In this document: in pieces, positions 1-8,139 of the stretch
Layout of the letters: every line of letters begins with the position of its first letter
Position numbering within the stretch: the first letter of the stretch is position 1
Assembly (NCBI GenBank): GCA_964652235.1
Contig: CAZZDK010000024.1
Coordinates: 1-29,295, forward strand
Reading direction: 5' to 3'
From: CAZZDK01 sp964652235
GTDB lineage: Bacteria; Pseudomonadota; Alphaproteobacteria; UBA9219
DNA length: 29,295 nucleotides
Position numbers and translations under genes: made by a program
The notes under the pieces: generated by a model
Told to the model about the DNA's origin: nothing
What the model saw: the letters and a program-made list of their open reading frames with translations, nothing else
The model's database searches: none

Positions 1-1
1 C

Positions 2-562
2 ATCGAAAAGGCCAAGCGGCTCGTCGAGCATAAACGCGATGTCGTGATCCTTTTGGACAGCATTACGCGCCTGGCGCGCGCCTACAACACGGTGGTGCCG
101 TCTTCCGGCAAGGTGCTGACGGGCGGCGTGGACGCTAACGCGCTGCAAAGACCCAAGCGCTTTTTCGGCGCGGCGCGCAATATCGAAGAGGGCGGCTCGC
201 TCACCATCATCGCCACGGCGCTTATCGACACGGGCAGCCGCATGGACGAAGTCATTTTCGAAGAGTTCAAGGGCACGGGCAATTCGGAAATCATCCTGGA
301 CCGCAAGCTTTCGGATCGTCGTTCCTTTCCGGCCATCGACATCACGAAATCCGGCACGCGCAAGGAAGAGTTGCTCGTGGACAAGGCCACGATGTCGAAA
401 ATGTGGGTTCTGCGCCGCGTGCTTATGCCGATGGGCACGACGGACGCGATGGAATTCCTGCTCGACAAGCTTAAATACAGCAAGACGAACAGCGATTTCT
501 TCGACGCGATGAATCAGAACACGAACGATATCGCCAAGCCGCGCCGGGGATCGTCGGATTAA
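2..562 (+). CDS. rho: Transcription termination factor Rho, C-terminal part (5' truncated by window edge)
   Basis: Rho is the hexameric RNA-dependent ATPase that moves along nascent RNA and releases RNA polymerase. Only the last 186 codons are present; the frame is open from base 2. The fragment opens in the ATPase domain: the Walker B strand VVILLDS is followed by ITRLARAYN, then TGGVDANAL and RPKRFFGAARN, and the conserved DEVIFEEFKGTGNSE stretch that forms the RNA-contacting R-loop region. The C-terminal tail is short. The stop codon overlaps that of the convergent secB gene (shared TTAA), so there is no room for an intrinsic terminator between them. Identification is secure from the near-invariant motifs; the N-terminal RNA-binding domain lies outside the window. 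Confidence 0.97.
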   Translation: MEKAKRLVEHKRDVVILLDSITRLARAYNTVVPSSGKVLTGGVDANALQRPKRFFGAARNIEEGGSLTIIATALIDTGSRMDEVIFEEFKGTGNSEIILDRKLSDRRSFPAIDITKSGTRKEELLVDKATMSKMWVLRRVLMPMGTTDAMEFLLDKLKYSKTNSDFFDAMNQNTNDIAKPRRGSSD

Positions 563-1020
563 GCCGTTCCCTTCGGCCCCTCGGCCTGCGCGGCCGCGTG
601 CTGCTGGTAAAGCGCCGCGAAATCGACCGGATTGATGAGAACCTGCGGAAAGCCGCCCTCGCGCACGGCGTCGGCCAGGATGTTTCTCGCGAAAGGAAAC
701 AAAAGGCGCGGCGCCTCGGTGAGCAAAAAGACGTTAAGTTGAGAATCGGGAAGCCCCGGCACGCCGAAAACGCCGCCATAGGCCAGCTCTGCGATAAACG
801 CCGTTTTGTCCTCGGCCTTGGCTTCCAGTTTCAAAAGAAGCACAACCTCGTAAACGGCCTCTTCCAATTTGCGGGTCTGGACGTTCAGCCCCAGCTCGAT
901 CTTAGGCGGCGCTTGGATCTGAGAAAAGATTTGCGGCGCGTTCGGACTCTCGAACGAAAAATCCTTCGTGTATTGCGCGTGAACGGCGATTTGAACCGGC
1001 GCGGGCTGTTGTTCGGACAT
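559..1020 (-). CDS. secB: Protein-export chaperone SecB
   Basis: SecB is a cytosolic tetrameric chaperone that keeps preproteins unfolded and hands them to SecA at the inner membrane. The product has 153 residues, normal for the family. It shows the family core: QIFSQIQAPPKIELGLNVQ near residues 31-50, a Y-E-V-V-L-L-L-K-LEA strand, ELAYGGVFGVPGLP in the middle, and the diagnostic RNILADAVREGGFPQVLINP with a following VDFAALYQ near the C terminus. An AGGAGG ribosome binding site lies 7 bases before the ATG. It lies downstream of holA on the same strand after a 62-base gap, so it may be read partly from the leuS operon. Its stop overlaps the rho stop on the other strand. Confidence 0.96.
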   Translation of the reverse strand: MSEQQPAPVQIAVHAQYTKDFSFESPNAPQIFSQIQAPPKIELGLNVQTRKLEEAVYEVVLLLKLEAKAEDKTAFIAELAYGGVFGVPGLPDSQLNVFLLTEAPRLLFPFARNILADAVREGGFPQVLINPVDFAALYQQHAAAQAEGPKGTA

Positions 1021-1037
1021 ATGAAACCTCCTGAAAC

Positions 1038-1076
1038 CTGAAAAAGGCGCTGGACCCTATCATGGAGCCTTTTCAG
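1038..1076 (-). terminator. Possible hairpin between holA and secB
   Basis: CTGAAAAAGGC (1038-1048) pairs with GCCTTTTCAG (1067-1076) with one bulged A and an 18-base loop. On the minus strand the 3' arm carries a run of five T inside the stem, so it could attenuate transcription leaving holA before secB. The long loop makes this uncertain. Confidence 0.35.
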
Positions 1077-1082
1077 AAACAA

Positions 1083-2102
1083 TCATCCCTTGACGGCTAT
1101 AGTCAAAGCCAATTGGGCGCAGAGCGCTTCGGCTGGCGCCCCCGTTTTCTTAAGGGCTGTTTCGGTCTGCAAAAGCTGCTCAAGCCGGACAGCCAGCCGG
1201 ACGGAGGACCAGCGCCGAAGCTGGCGGATCATGGGGTCCACATTTTTCCAAAAAACGGCAGGCGAAAGCTTTTTGACGGCGGCTTCGGCGGAAAGACCTT
1301 CGTCCATAAAGCCCCGCGCCAGGTGGAGACGCAAAAAATGCCGCTGCAACGCGCGCAGCAGCGCGACGGGAGAAGCCTGCTCTTCCGCCAGGCGGTCCCA
1401 AAGCGATAAAGCGGCGTCAAGACGGCCCTCGGCGACGGCATGAACCCACTCGTCCGTTTCCGCGCCGCCCGCGTCGGCGATGATGGCTCGGACGTCGTCC
1501 ATCTCGATTTCTTTTTTGCCTTGCGCGTAAAGGATAAGCTTGTCCAGTTCGCTGCGCAAAGCCATGCGATCCGGCGGCAAGATGTCGGCCAGAAAGCGCA
1601 AGACGTCCGGCGCGGCGCGAAGATTTTCCGCTTGCAACAGCGAGCCGATCGAGCGGGAACGCGCGGCGGCGTCTTCCAGATAACAGGGAATTCCCGCCGC
1701 GAGAGGCGAGGCGCCCTCGCAAAGAGACCTAAGTTTTGAGCGCTTTTCCAGATCGCCCGCTTCGATGACGACGACGCTATCGCCCGGCGGCGGATCGCCC
1801 AGAAACCGGCCCAGCGGTCCGGCGTTGGATTCGACGGCTTGGTGCACGCGGATCACGCGTCGTCCGCCCGTTAAAACCATCGAGGCCGCTTCGTCGCAAA
1901 GCCGCGCGGCGTCCGAGCCGAGCGCCGCGCCCGAAAGCGAAACGACGGCGAACGGATCGTTCGGATCGGCAGCCAATTTTTTAACCAGCGCCTCGGCGCG
2001 TTCATGCGCCAGGCCGGGGTCGGGGCCGTAAAACAAAAAGGCGCGCACGCTCGGCGGCGGAGCGGCAAGAAAACCCGGTATTTGAGAGGCAGAAAGCTTC
2101 AT
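1083..2102 (-). CDS. holA: DNA polymerase III subunit delta
   Basis: HolA is the delta subunit of the clamp loader; it opens the beta sliding clamp so that it can be placed on primed DNA. The 339-residue length fits the family. Visible features are the N-terminal MKLSASQIPGFL start, the FLFYGPDPGLAHERAEAL segment (the P-loop position of an inactive AAA+ fold, without a functional Walker A), a central VVVIEAGDLEKRSKLR strand-helix, LPPDRMALRSELDKLILY, and a helical C-terminal collar domain with SPVALLRALQRHFLRLHLAR. The ATG overlaps the lptE stop by 4 bases (ATGA), which indicates translational coupling. This is the third gene of the leuS-lptE-holA operon, an order also seen in E. coli. Confidence 0.93.
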   Translation of the reverse strand: MKLSASQIPGFLAAPPPSVRAFLFYGPDPGLAHERAEALVKKLAADPNDPFAVVSLSGAALGSDAARLCDEAASMVLTGGRRVIRVHQAVESNAGPLGRFLGDPPPGDSVVVIEAGDLEKRSKLRSLCEGASPLAAGIPCYLEDAAARSRSIGSLLQAENLRAAPDVLRFLADILPPDRMALRSELDKLILYAQGKKEIEMDDVRAIIADAGGAETDEWVHAVAEGRLDAALSLWDRLAEEQASPVALLRALQRHFLRLHLARGFMDEGLSAEAAVKKLSPAVFWKNVDPMIRQLRRWSSVRLAVRLEQLLQTETALKKTGAPAEALCAQLALTIAVKG

Positions 2103-2662
2103 TTTCTAACGGCGGAGGTTTTGAGCGCCCAGCTCGTCTCAGGCGTTACGGCGCCGCTGGGCGGCGTCTCGGCGTAAAACAGGCTCAAACGGGCGACGAT
2201 TTGCTCGCAAACCTCATTAATCGCCCGGTCATAGGCGTTTCTTTGCGCCGCCAGCGTGCCGTATTGGGCGTCCAGCTTGCTGTAAATGACGGCGCTTTGC
2301 GCCGCGCCGGTCAAAAGCTTTTGGCCGTTCTTGCCGTTCAGGCGGTAGCTTGCGCTCAGCGTCAGTTCGCTTAAAGAGGCGGTGGCGTCTTTTTGGATGC
2401 CCATTGCCGCTTCGGTCGCCGTCAGGGAAACGGAAAGCCGCGCTTCGGGGGCGGCCGGGCGACCATGGAAATACAGCCGGTCCATGAGCTTGTTGCGAAG
2501 TTTTTGGCCGGTTTCGTCCGGAATATTTTCGATGAAGACGTTGCCGAGCGCGGCGGCGACGGGCTTGCCGTTTTCGGCGCCTCGATGGCCGTAAATCGGC
2601 GAAAAGCCGCAAGCGGCGAGAAGCAAAAGCCCCACAAAGGCCGGGCGCGTGAAAAACCTCAT
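2099..2662 (-). CDS. lptE: LPS-assembly lipoprotein LptE
   Basis: LptE is the outer-membrane lipoprotein that plugs the LptD barrel and helps insert lipopolysaccharide into the outer leaflet. The 187-residue product starts with a lipoprotein signal (MRFFTRPAFVGLLLLAAC) whose lipobox LAAC places the acylated Cys at residue 18, followed by GFSPIYG, a typical alphaproteobacterial LptE start. The rest has the alternating strand pattern of the family, with IENIPDETGQKLRNKLMDRLY, SLSELTLSASYRL and a C-terminal helix ending in ARLSLFYA. It overlaps leuS and holA by 4 bases each. Sequence conservation in LptE is low, so the call leans on lipobox, size and the leuS-lptE-holA neighbourhood together. 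Confidence 0.88.
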   Translation of the reverse strand: MRFFTRPAFVGLLLLAACGFSPIYGHRGAENGKPVAAALGNVFIENIPDETGQKLRNKLMDRLYFHGRPAAPEARLSVSLTATEAAMGIQKDATASLSELTLSASYRLNGKNGQKLLTGAAQSAVIYSKLDAQYGTLAAQRNAYDRAINEVCEQIVARLSLFYAETPPSGAVTPETSWALKTSAVRK

Positions 2663-5286
2663 CCGCTCACCACGATGCTGACGATTTTATTCGGCACGGC
2701 AATCACTTTCTTGACCGTCTTGCCTTCGATCGTGCGCTTGACATTCGGTTCGGCCAGGGCCGCCGCTTCGGCCGTCTTTGCGTCCGCGTCTTTAGGCAAT
2801 TCAATGGTGCCGCGCAAACGTCCATTGACCTGCACGCCGACCGTGACCGTCGTTTGAGCCAGAAAAGCCGGAGTGGCCTTCGGCCAGGGCGTTTCGACGA
2901 GCGGTGCTTTGTGGCCAAGCCGAGCCCACATTTCTTCCGTGATATGCGGCAGCATGGGGTTGAGCAAGCGGGCGAGCGTTTCGAGTCCTTCCCGCAAAAC
3001 GGCAGAGGCGCCCTTTCCTTCTTCCAGCGTATCGAGCGCGTTCGACAATTCGCGCGCGCGCGCCACGGCGCGATTGAAATGGAAGGATTCAATGTCGCGC
3101 GTGAAGTCGGCGATGGTGCGATGGACGACCCGCCGGACGGCCAGGGTTTTTTCATCCAAAGCGTCCGGCACGGTCGTTCCCGCGGGCGGGAGAGGAAGCT
3201 TCGGCTCCACCGCGCTGCGCCAGAGGCGGCCTATGTAACGCCAGGCGCCCTCCACGCCTGCCTCGGACCATTCGATGTCGCGTTCCGGCGGGCTGTCGGA
3301 CAGCATGAACAAACGCGCTGTGTCCGCGCCGTATTTATCGATAATCTGGCCGGGATCCACGACGTTCTTTTTCGATTTGCTCATGACTTCGACGCGACCG
3401 ACTTTGACGGGCCGTCCGGTCTCGACGTGGCTTGCCGTGCCGTCCGGGTTCTTTTTCACCTCTTCGGGATAAAGCCAGGCGCCTTTTTCGTCTTTGTAGG
3501 ATTCGTGGCAGATCATACCTTGCGTGAAAAGGCCCGCGAACGGCTCGTCAATTCTGAGGTGGCCCGTCGCCTTCATCGCGCGGGTGAAAAAGCGCGAATA
3601 GAGCAGATGTAAAATCGCGTGCTCCACGCCGCCGACATATTGATCGACGGGCAGCCAGTAATCGACGTCCTGCGCGACAAGCGGCGCGCCTTCGCAGGTC
3701 GCCGAACAATAACGGGCGTAATACCAGCTTGAGTCCACGAACGTGTCGCAGGTGTCCGTCTCGCGCAGGGCGTCGCGTCCGCACGAGGGGCATTTGACGT
3801 GTTTCCAGGTCGGATGGTGGTCAAGCGGGTTGCCGGGCTTGTCGAACGAAACGTCTTCGGGCAATTCCACCGGCAAATCCTTTTCCGGCACGGGCACGAC
3901 GCCGCAAGCCTCGCAATGGATGAAGGGGATCGGACAGCCCCAGTAACGCTGACGGCTTACGCACCAATCGCGCAGACGATATTGAACGGTCCCCTGCCCC
4001 GCGCCCAGTTCTTCGATCTTCTGGATCGCGGCGCGCTTGGCCGCTTCGGTGTCGAGGCCGTCGAGAAAATGCGAGTTGAAAGCTTTGCCGGGCCCCGTAT
4101 AGGCTTCGTCGCCGACCGTGAACGTTTTCGGGTCGGCGCCCTGGGGCAGCACGACGGGCTTGACGGGCAGGCCGTATTTGCGGGCGAAGTCCAGATCGCG
4201 CTGATCGTGCGCGGGGCAGCCGAAAATCGCGCCTGTGCCGTATTCGATCAAAACGAAGTTCGCGACATAAATTGGCACTTTCCAATCCGGATCGAAAGGA
4301 TGAACGGCAAAAGCGCCCGTGTCGAAGCCGAGTTTTTCGCCCGTTTCGATGGCCACCACGCTCGTGCCCGTGCGGTTGCATTCGGTGATGAACGCCGCGA
4401 GCTTCGCGTTCGTCTCAGCCATCTTTTTCGCCAAAGGATGATTGGCGGAGATCGCCAGGAACGACGCGCCGAAAAGCGTATCGGGCCTGGTTGTGAAAAC
4501 CTCTATTTTTTCTTGGGCGCGACTGCTCTGCGGTCCGCCTTCGGCTCCCCGCAACCGCGACTGCGCCAGATCGGTGTTAACGGAGAAGTTGACGAAGGCT
4601 CCTTCGGATTTGCCGATCCAGTTTTCCTGCATAAGCCGCACTTTGTCGGGCCAGCGGTCCAGGGTGGACAGGCCCTGCAGCAATTCCTCGGCATAGGCCG
4701 TGACTTTCAGAAACCATTGGGGAAACAATTTTTTCTCGACCAAAGCGCCGCTGCGCCAGCCTCGGCCCTCGATCACCTGCTCGTTGGCCAGAACCGTCTG
4801 GTCCACGGGATCCCAGTTCGCCCAGGCTTCTTTGCGATAGACGAGGCCTGCCTTCGCGAAATCCAGAAACAATTTTTGCTGATGTTTGTAGTAAGAAGCG
4901 TCGCACGTCGCGAGTTCGCGATCCCAATCCAACGAAAGGCCCATGCGGAGCAGCTCGGCCTTCATGTTTTTGATGTTGCCGCGCGTCCAGTCGGCGGGGT
5001 GTTTTTTCTGCGCGACGGCGGCGTTTTCGGCAGGCAGGCCGAAAGCGTCCCAGCCCATCGGGTGCAAAACGTTAAAGCCTTGCGCTCTTTTGTAGCGCGC
5101 GACGACGTCGCCGAGCGTGTAATTGCGCACATGGCCCATATGGATGCGGCCTGAAGGATAGGGGAACATGGACAGGGCGTAATATTTAGGACGAGCCGGG
5201 TCCGTTATGGCCCTAAACGACTGTTTTTCTTTCCAGAAATTTTGCCACTTGGTTTCGGTTTCCTGGACGTTATAGCGCTCGGACAT
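2659..5286 (-). CDS. leuS: Leucyl-tRNA synthetase
   Basis: LeuRS charges tRNA-Leu with leucine and edits mischarged products. The 875 residues match the bacterial family. In order: the class I HIGH-type motif as HMGH at residues 49-52 within FPYPSGRIHMGHVRNYTLGD, the CP1 editing domain with TTRPDTLFGASF and EYGTGAIFGCPAHDQRD, a zinc-binding insertion with CEAC and CPSC pairs, the DTFVDSSWYYARY segment, and the KMSKS-loop at residues 634-638, here VMSKS (the first lysine is valine). A C-terminal anticodon-binding and tRNA-binding tail ends in IVSIVVSG. The start is supported by the conserved MSERYNVQETETKWQ N terminus, although no strong ribosome binding site precedes it. It heads an operon with lptE and holA. 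Confidence 0.98.
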   Translation of the reverse strand: MSERYNVQETETKWQNFWKEKQSFRAITDPARPKYYALSMFPYPSGRIHMGHVRNYTLGDVVARYKRAQGFNVLHPMGWDAFGLPAENAAVAQKKHPADWTRGNIKNMKAELLRMGLSLDWDRELATCDASYYKHQQKLFLDFAKAGLVYRKEAWANWDPVDQTVLANEQVIEGRGWRSGALVEKKLFPQWFLKVTAYAEELLQGLSTLDRWPDKVRLMQENWIGKSEGAFVNFSVNTDLAQSRLRGAEGGPQSSRAQEKIEVFTTRPDTLFGASFLAISANHPLAKKMAETNAKLAAFITECNRTGTSVVAIETGEKLGFDTGAFAVHPFDPDWKVPIYVANFVLIEYGTGAIFGCPAHDQRDLDFARKYGLPVKPVVLPQGADPKTFTVGDEAYTGPGKAFNSHFLDGLDTEAAKRAAIQKIEELGAGQGTVQYRLRDWCVSRQRYWGCPIPFIHCEACGVVPVPEKDLPVELPEDVSFDKPGNPLDHHPTWKHVKCPSCGRDALRETDTCDTFVDSSWYYARYCSATCEGAPLVAQDVDYWLPVDQYVGGVEHAILHLLYSRFFTRAMKATGHLRIDEPFAGLFTQGMICHESYKDEKGAWLYPEEVKKNPDGTASHVETGRPVKVGRVEVMSKSKKNVVDPGQIIDKYGADTARLFMLSDSPPERDIEWSEAGVEGAWRYIGRLWRSAVEPKLPLPPAGTTVPDALDEKTLAVRRVVHRTIADFTRDIESFHFNRAVARARELSNALDTLEEGKGASAVLREGLETLARLLNPMLPHITEEMWARLGHKAPLVETPWPKATPAFLAQTTVTVGVQVNGRLRGTIELPKDADAKTAEAAALAEPNVKRTIEGKTVKKVIAVPNKIVSIVVSG

Positions 5287-5433
5287 GGTTAAAAGAACCG
5301 CTGCGTTGGAGGTTTCGTCCCCCTCACGTTATCGCACAAACTAAAAACCCGCAATCGGGGTTTAAGGGCTGGCTAGAAAAAGGGAAAAAGACTAATTTCT
5401 TGAAGAGAAATAAAGCGAAAGAAAGGGACCCCT

Positions 5434-6066
5434 ATGGATAGCGAAGTAGATTTTTCGGACTTCAGGACGATATACGGCGAACGGATAAGCAAAACCAGCT
5501 TTCCAAACGCGGCGCCTCTTTCCTTTTTCCGGCGCCCGTGCATTATCGGCGCGGGAATCTGCGGTCTTTTTTGTCTCGGCGCAGCGCTGACGACGGGAAG
5601 CGGCGCGCCTTTCGGCTTTTTCGCCGCCTCCGTTGTTTTAAGCCTTTTCAATTGGAAGATTACGAAAGAGACGTTGCCGAACAAAACTTTTTCGGGGCGC
5701 GCCGTTTATCTCGACACGAAGCCTTGGGACGGGACGCCCGCCAACAAAATGGAAAGCTGGGCCTCAAATGCAGGCATCGCCCGCGAGACCGCAAAAACAG
5801 GATTTGAGGCAGGCCTTGTGTCCCTGGGGTTCATGGCCGCCATGGGTATCGGCGCGGCTGTTTTGGGGAAACTGGACCCCTTCTCGTTCCTGCTGGCTTC
5901 CTGCACGGCGCCCCTGCCTACCTTCATGCAAACCTGGAGCAATGTAAAAAGATTAAAGAAAATTGAGCGTAGCGAGTGGATTGTAACCTTTCATCCCCAC
6001 AGAGAAACGTCCGAAGAGCGGTTTGCGCGCGCTGCCGATAAACAACTCGCAAATCTCGGATTATAG
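5434..6066 (+). CDS. Hypothetical multi-pass membrane protein
   Basis: I do not recognise a family for this 210-residue protein. It has a short polar N terminus, then about four hydrophobic segments arranged as two hairpins: residues about 36-52 (CIIGAGICGLFCLGAAL) with 57-72, and about 125-144 with 148-165. A polar middle stretch contains LDTKPWDGTPANKMESW. The C terminus is basic and helical with the sequence SEWIVTFHPHRETSEERF. The gene starts 147 bases from the divergent leuS and the upstream stretch is A+T-rich compared with its surroundings. The ribosome binding site is weak (AAAGGGA). The reading frame looks real from its length, hydrophobic pattern and lack of a better alternative on either strand, but no function can be assigned. 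Confidence 0.7.
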   Translation: MDSEVDFSDFRTIYGERISKTSFPNAAPLSFFRRPCIIGAGICGLFCLGAALTTGSGAPFGFFAASVVLSLFNWKITKETLPNKTFSGRAVYLDTKPWDGTPANKMESWASNAGIARETAKTGFEAGLVSLGFMAAMGIGAAVLGKLDPFSFLLASCTAPLPTFMQTWSNVKRLKKIERSEWIVTFHPHRETSEERFARAADKQLANLGL

Positions 6067-6073
6067 CCGTTTC

Positions 6074-6104
6074 AAGAGAGACAGCCGGTCGATTGTTCTC
6101 TCTT
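6074..6104 (+). terminator. Possible terminator of the 5434-6066 gene
   Basis: AAGAGAGA (6074-6081) is perfectly complementary to TCTCTCTT (6097-6104) and is followed by a T/C-rich stretch including five T. It begins 8 bases after the stop and its 3' arm overlaps the end of the convergent DUF3576 gene. The stem is A+T-rich with a 15-base loop, so it is a weak candidate. Confidence 0.3.
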
Positions 6105-6642
6105 ATTTCCCCTCTTTTTGCGCCAATTTAAGCTGCCGGGCGCGCGTGAGGATGGTTTCTTCTAAAGAACCGGCTGTGGCAGGGGTAGCAGGAGCATCAG
6201 TCCAGTCGCCGTTTTTGGCCCGAATCTGGCGGAAAACCGTTACTTTGACCCCGTCGGCTCGCAACTCCTGGTCCAGGATAAGAACGTTAAGTTTCATTCT
6301 TTCATCCGGGGCGGCGGGGGAGGTGTACCAGTCCGTGGTAATCAAGCCCCCGAACGGGTCCGCCGAGGCGATGGGCATAAAAGAGATCGTATCCAAAGAG
6401 GCGCGCCAGAGAAAGGCGTTGACGCCCAGGCCGTTCGACTTTTTCCCCTCTTTTCCGCCCAAAAGGCTGAAGCCGCCGGAATCGCTCACTAAGCTGCCAT
6501 ATTTGTACAAATCTTCTCTTTGCTTGTCTTTGTAGGTCGGATCCGTCTCGACCCCGCCGCAGGCGCAAAGGCCCCAAAGAAGCAGAGCGCAAAAACCGAC
6601 TTTTCGGGCTTTCGGGAGGGAAAAAGAGGAAGCTTTTTTCAT
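6103..6642 (-). CDS. DUF3576 domain-containing lipoprotein
   Basis: This 179-residue protein belongs to the alphaproteobacterial DUF3576 family, whose role is unknown. I place the start at 6642 (MKKASS), which gives a clean lipoprotein signal: basic start, hydrophobic run FCALLLWGL, and a lipobox LCAC with the acylated Cys at residue 28. An upstream in-frame ATG would add 22 residues and bury the signal. The DUF3576 core is clear: GVNAFLWRASLDTISFMP, then ASADPFGGLITTDWY, DERMKLNVLILDQELRADG and VKVTVFRQ. A helical C terminus follows (SLEETILTRARQLKLAQ). It probably sits on the periplasmic face of the outer membrane. The neighbouring porin is divergent and the ribosome binding site is weak. 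Confidence 0.88.
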   Translation of the reverse strand: MKKASSFSLPKARKVGFCALLLWGLCACGGVETDPTYKDKQREDLYKYGSLVSDSGGFSLLGGKEGKKSNGLGVNAFLWRASLDTISFMPIASADPFGGLITTDWYTSPAAPDERMKLNVLILDQELRADGVKVTVFRQIRAKNGDWTDAPATPATAGSLEETILTRARQLKLAQKEGK

Positions 6643-6888
6643 CGTTCGCTCTTGAGGAAAAGTTAAGATAACGCCCCCTTCTATGCCCGGAAAAGAGCGG
6701 TTTTGCAAGGAATTCGATGGTTAACGGCTTGTGGCAGGAAAGACACAGGTTAAGGGCGAGTCGGCAAAAATCCGAAATAGCGCTTGTCTGTGCAGGCCCG
6801 TTGCTCCAGATTCTCCTGCGACGGGGCTATCCGCCCTCGAAGTCAGTACCAACTCAACAACTTTTATCCATCCACGAGGGGGATACAC

Positions 6889-8037
6889 ATGCGTAAAATC
6901 CTTTTGGCTACCTCGGCTCTGGTTGCTTTGGCGGGTGCCGCCCAAGCGGCGGAATCGCCGATCCAAGTCACGGCCGGCGGCTACGTCGATTTCCGCGCCG
7001 CGATGTTCCACGAATCGAACAAGCTGCTCGGCGATAACGCGACGACGGCGCGCCGCAGCGGCGATTTCGCCACCGAATACGGCTTGAACTTCGCGGCCGA
7101 AGGCAAAGCGGCCGGCGGCATCGAATACGGCTCTATGATCACCCTGAACAACAGGGCGGCTCTGGGTGCCGATGCCCCCACGGACCAGATCAAGATGGAC
7201 CAGGCCTATGTTTGGATGTCCGGCGCGTTCGGCAAGACGCTCATGGGCGACGAACACGGCGCTTCCGATCTTTTCGTGATAGCCCCCACGGTTGGCGAAG
7301 GCCAGATCGACGGCAACTACACCTACTTCACGGATCGCAACACGCTGGCCCAATTCCAGCCTGCCTACATCGATACGCTGGAGAACGCCACGAAGTTCAC
7401 CTACTACACCCCCAAGGTCGGCAACGCCAACCACAAGGTGCAGCTGGGTGTCAGCTATACGCCGGACTATGACAGCAGGGGCAACGATGTTGCCAAGTAC
7501 CGCGCCGACGTCACGACCTATCGCGACGTGGTGGAAACGGCCGTCCAGTACACCGGCAACTTCAACCCCGTCAGCGTAGTTGTTTCGCCGATGATGGTCA
7601 TCGGTTCCGGCGAAGGTGCGGGCGACGACCTGCGCGACTTCACGGCCTGGGGCGTCGGCACGCAATTGATGTACGCCGGCTTTACCCTCGGCGGTTCGTA
7701 TGTCAATGCGGGCCACTACAACACGGTGAAGTTCTCCGATCAGACCAAGGACCAGCACGCCTGGACCCTCGGCCTGAAGTATGAGTTCGACAAGGTCGCC
7801 TTGGCCGCCAACTATATGCGCGGCGAAGGCTACTACTCCTTGCTGGACGAAGTTGGCGTTGACAACAACATCACCTACGTCGACGACTTCTCGGCTGTCG
7901 GTCTCGGTGCGACCTACACCTGGTTCCCGGGCCTGACGTCGGCTGCCGACGCGGTGTTCTTCAACCAGAACCGCGAAGACAGCGGCCGCAACAACATCGG
8001 CCACGTCCTGATGCTCTCGCAGAAGATGGCGTTCTAA
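6889..8037 (+). CDS. Outer-membrane porin (general porin type)
   Basis: This 382-residue protein is a beta-barrel porin for passive diffusion through the outer membrane. The start at 6889 has a strong ribosome binding site (GAGGGGG) and gives a textbook signal peptide, MRKILLATSALVALAGAAQA, cut before AESP; longer in-frame starts lack this. The mature part opens with QVTAGGYVDFRAAMF, alternates polar and aromatic residues throughout, carries the acidic loop typical of barrel pores, and ends in phenylalanine (MLSQKMAF), the signal read by the BAM machinery. Codon use shifts to GGC, AAC, TAC, ATC and CTG compared with its neighbours, as in very highly expressed genes. A strong terminator follows directly. 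Which solutes pass cannot be told from sequence. Confidence 0.9.
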   Translation: MRKILLATSALVALAGAAQAAESPIQVTAGGYVDFRAAMFHESNKLLGDNATTARRSGDFATEYGLNFAAEGKAAGGIEYGSMITLNNRAALGADAPTDQIKMDQAYVWMSGAFGKTLMGDEHGASDLFVIAPTVGEGQIDGNYTYFTDRNTLAQFQPAYIDTLENATKFTYYTPKVGNANHKVQLGVSYTPDYDSRGNDVAKYRADVTTYRDVVETAVQYTGNFNPVSVVVSPMMVIGSGEGAGDDLRDFTAWGVGTQLMYAGFTLGGSYVNAGHYNTVKFSDQTKDQHAWTLGLKYEFDKVALAANYMRGEGYYSLLDEVGVDNNITYVDDFSAVGLGATYTWFPGLTSAADAVFFNQNREDSGRNNIGHVLMLSQKMAF

Positions 8038-8070
8038 GCGTCGCTTTCGCGAAAGTCTGAAAAGACAAAG

Positions 8071-8096
8071 AAGGGCGGGGAGCAATCCCCGCCCTT
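8071..8096. terminator. Strong intrinsic terminator after the porin
   Basis: AAGGGCGGGG (8071-8080) pairs perfectly with CCCCGCCCTT (8087-8096) around a 6-base loop, followed by TCTTTTTGTC. The stem can extend outward because AAGACAAAG upstream complements the T-rich tail with a small bulge. The A-rich upstream flank means it may also stop minus-strand transcription leaving rsmI. Confidence 0.9.
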
Positions 8097-8139
8097 TCTT
8101 TTTGTCTTCAACAAAAGCCGGAGCTTTTTCGGATAGGGC

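Noticed and set aside
3799..5154. 451-codon plus-strand open frame opposite leuS
   Set aside because: Antisense of an unambiguous leuS with no supported start or motif.
5344..5362. Hairpin AAACCC/GGGTTT between leuS and the 5434 gene as a terminator
   Set aside because: Both flanking genes are transcribed away from it, so it cannot terminate either, and the stem is only 6 bases.
6721..8085. 454-codon minus-strand open frame opposite the porin
   Set aside because: The porin has a signal peptide, ribosome binding site, terminal Phe and terminator; the shadow is Val/Arg-rich and has none.
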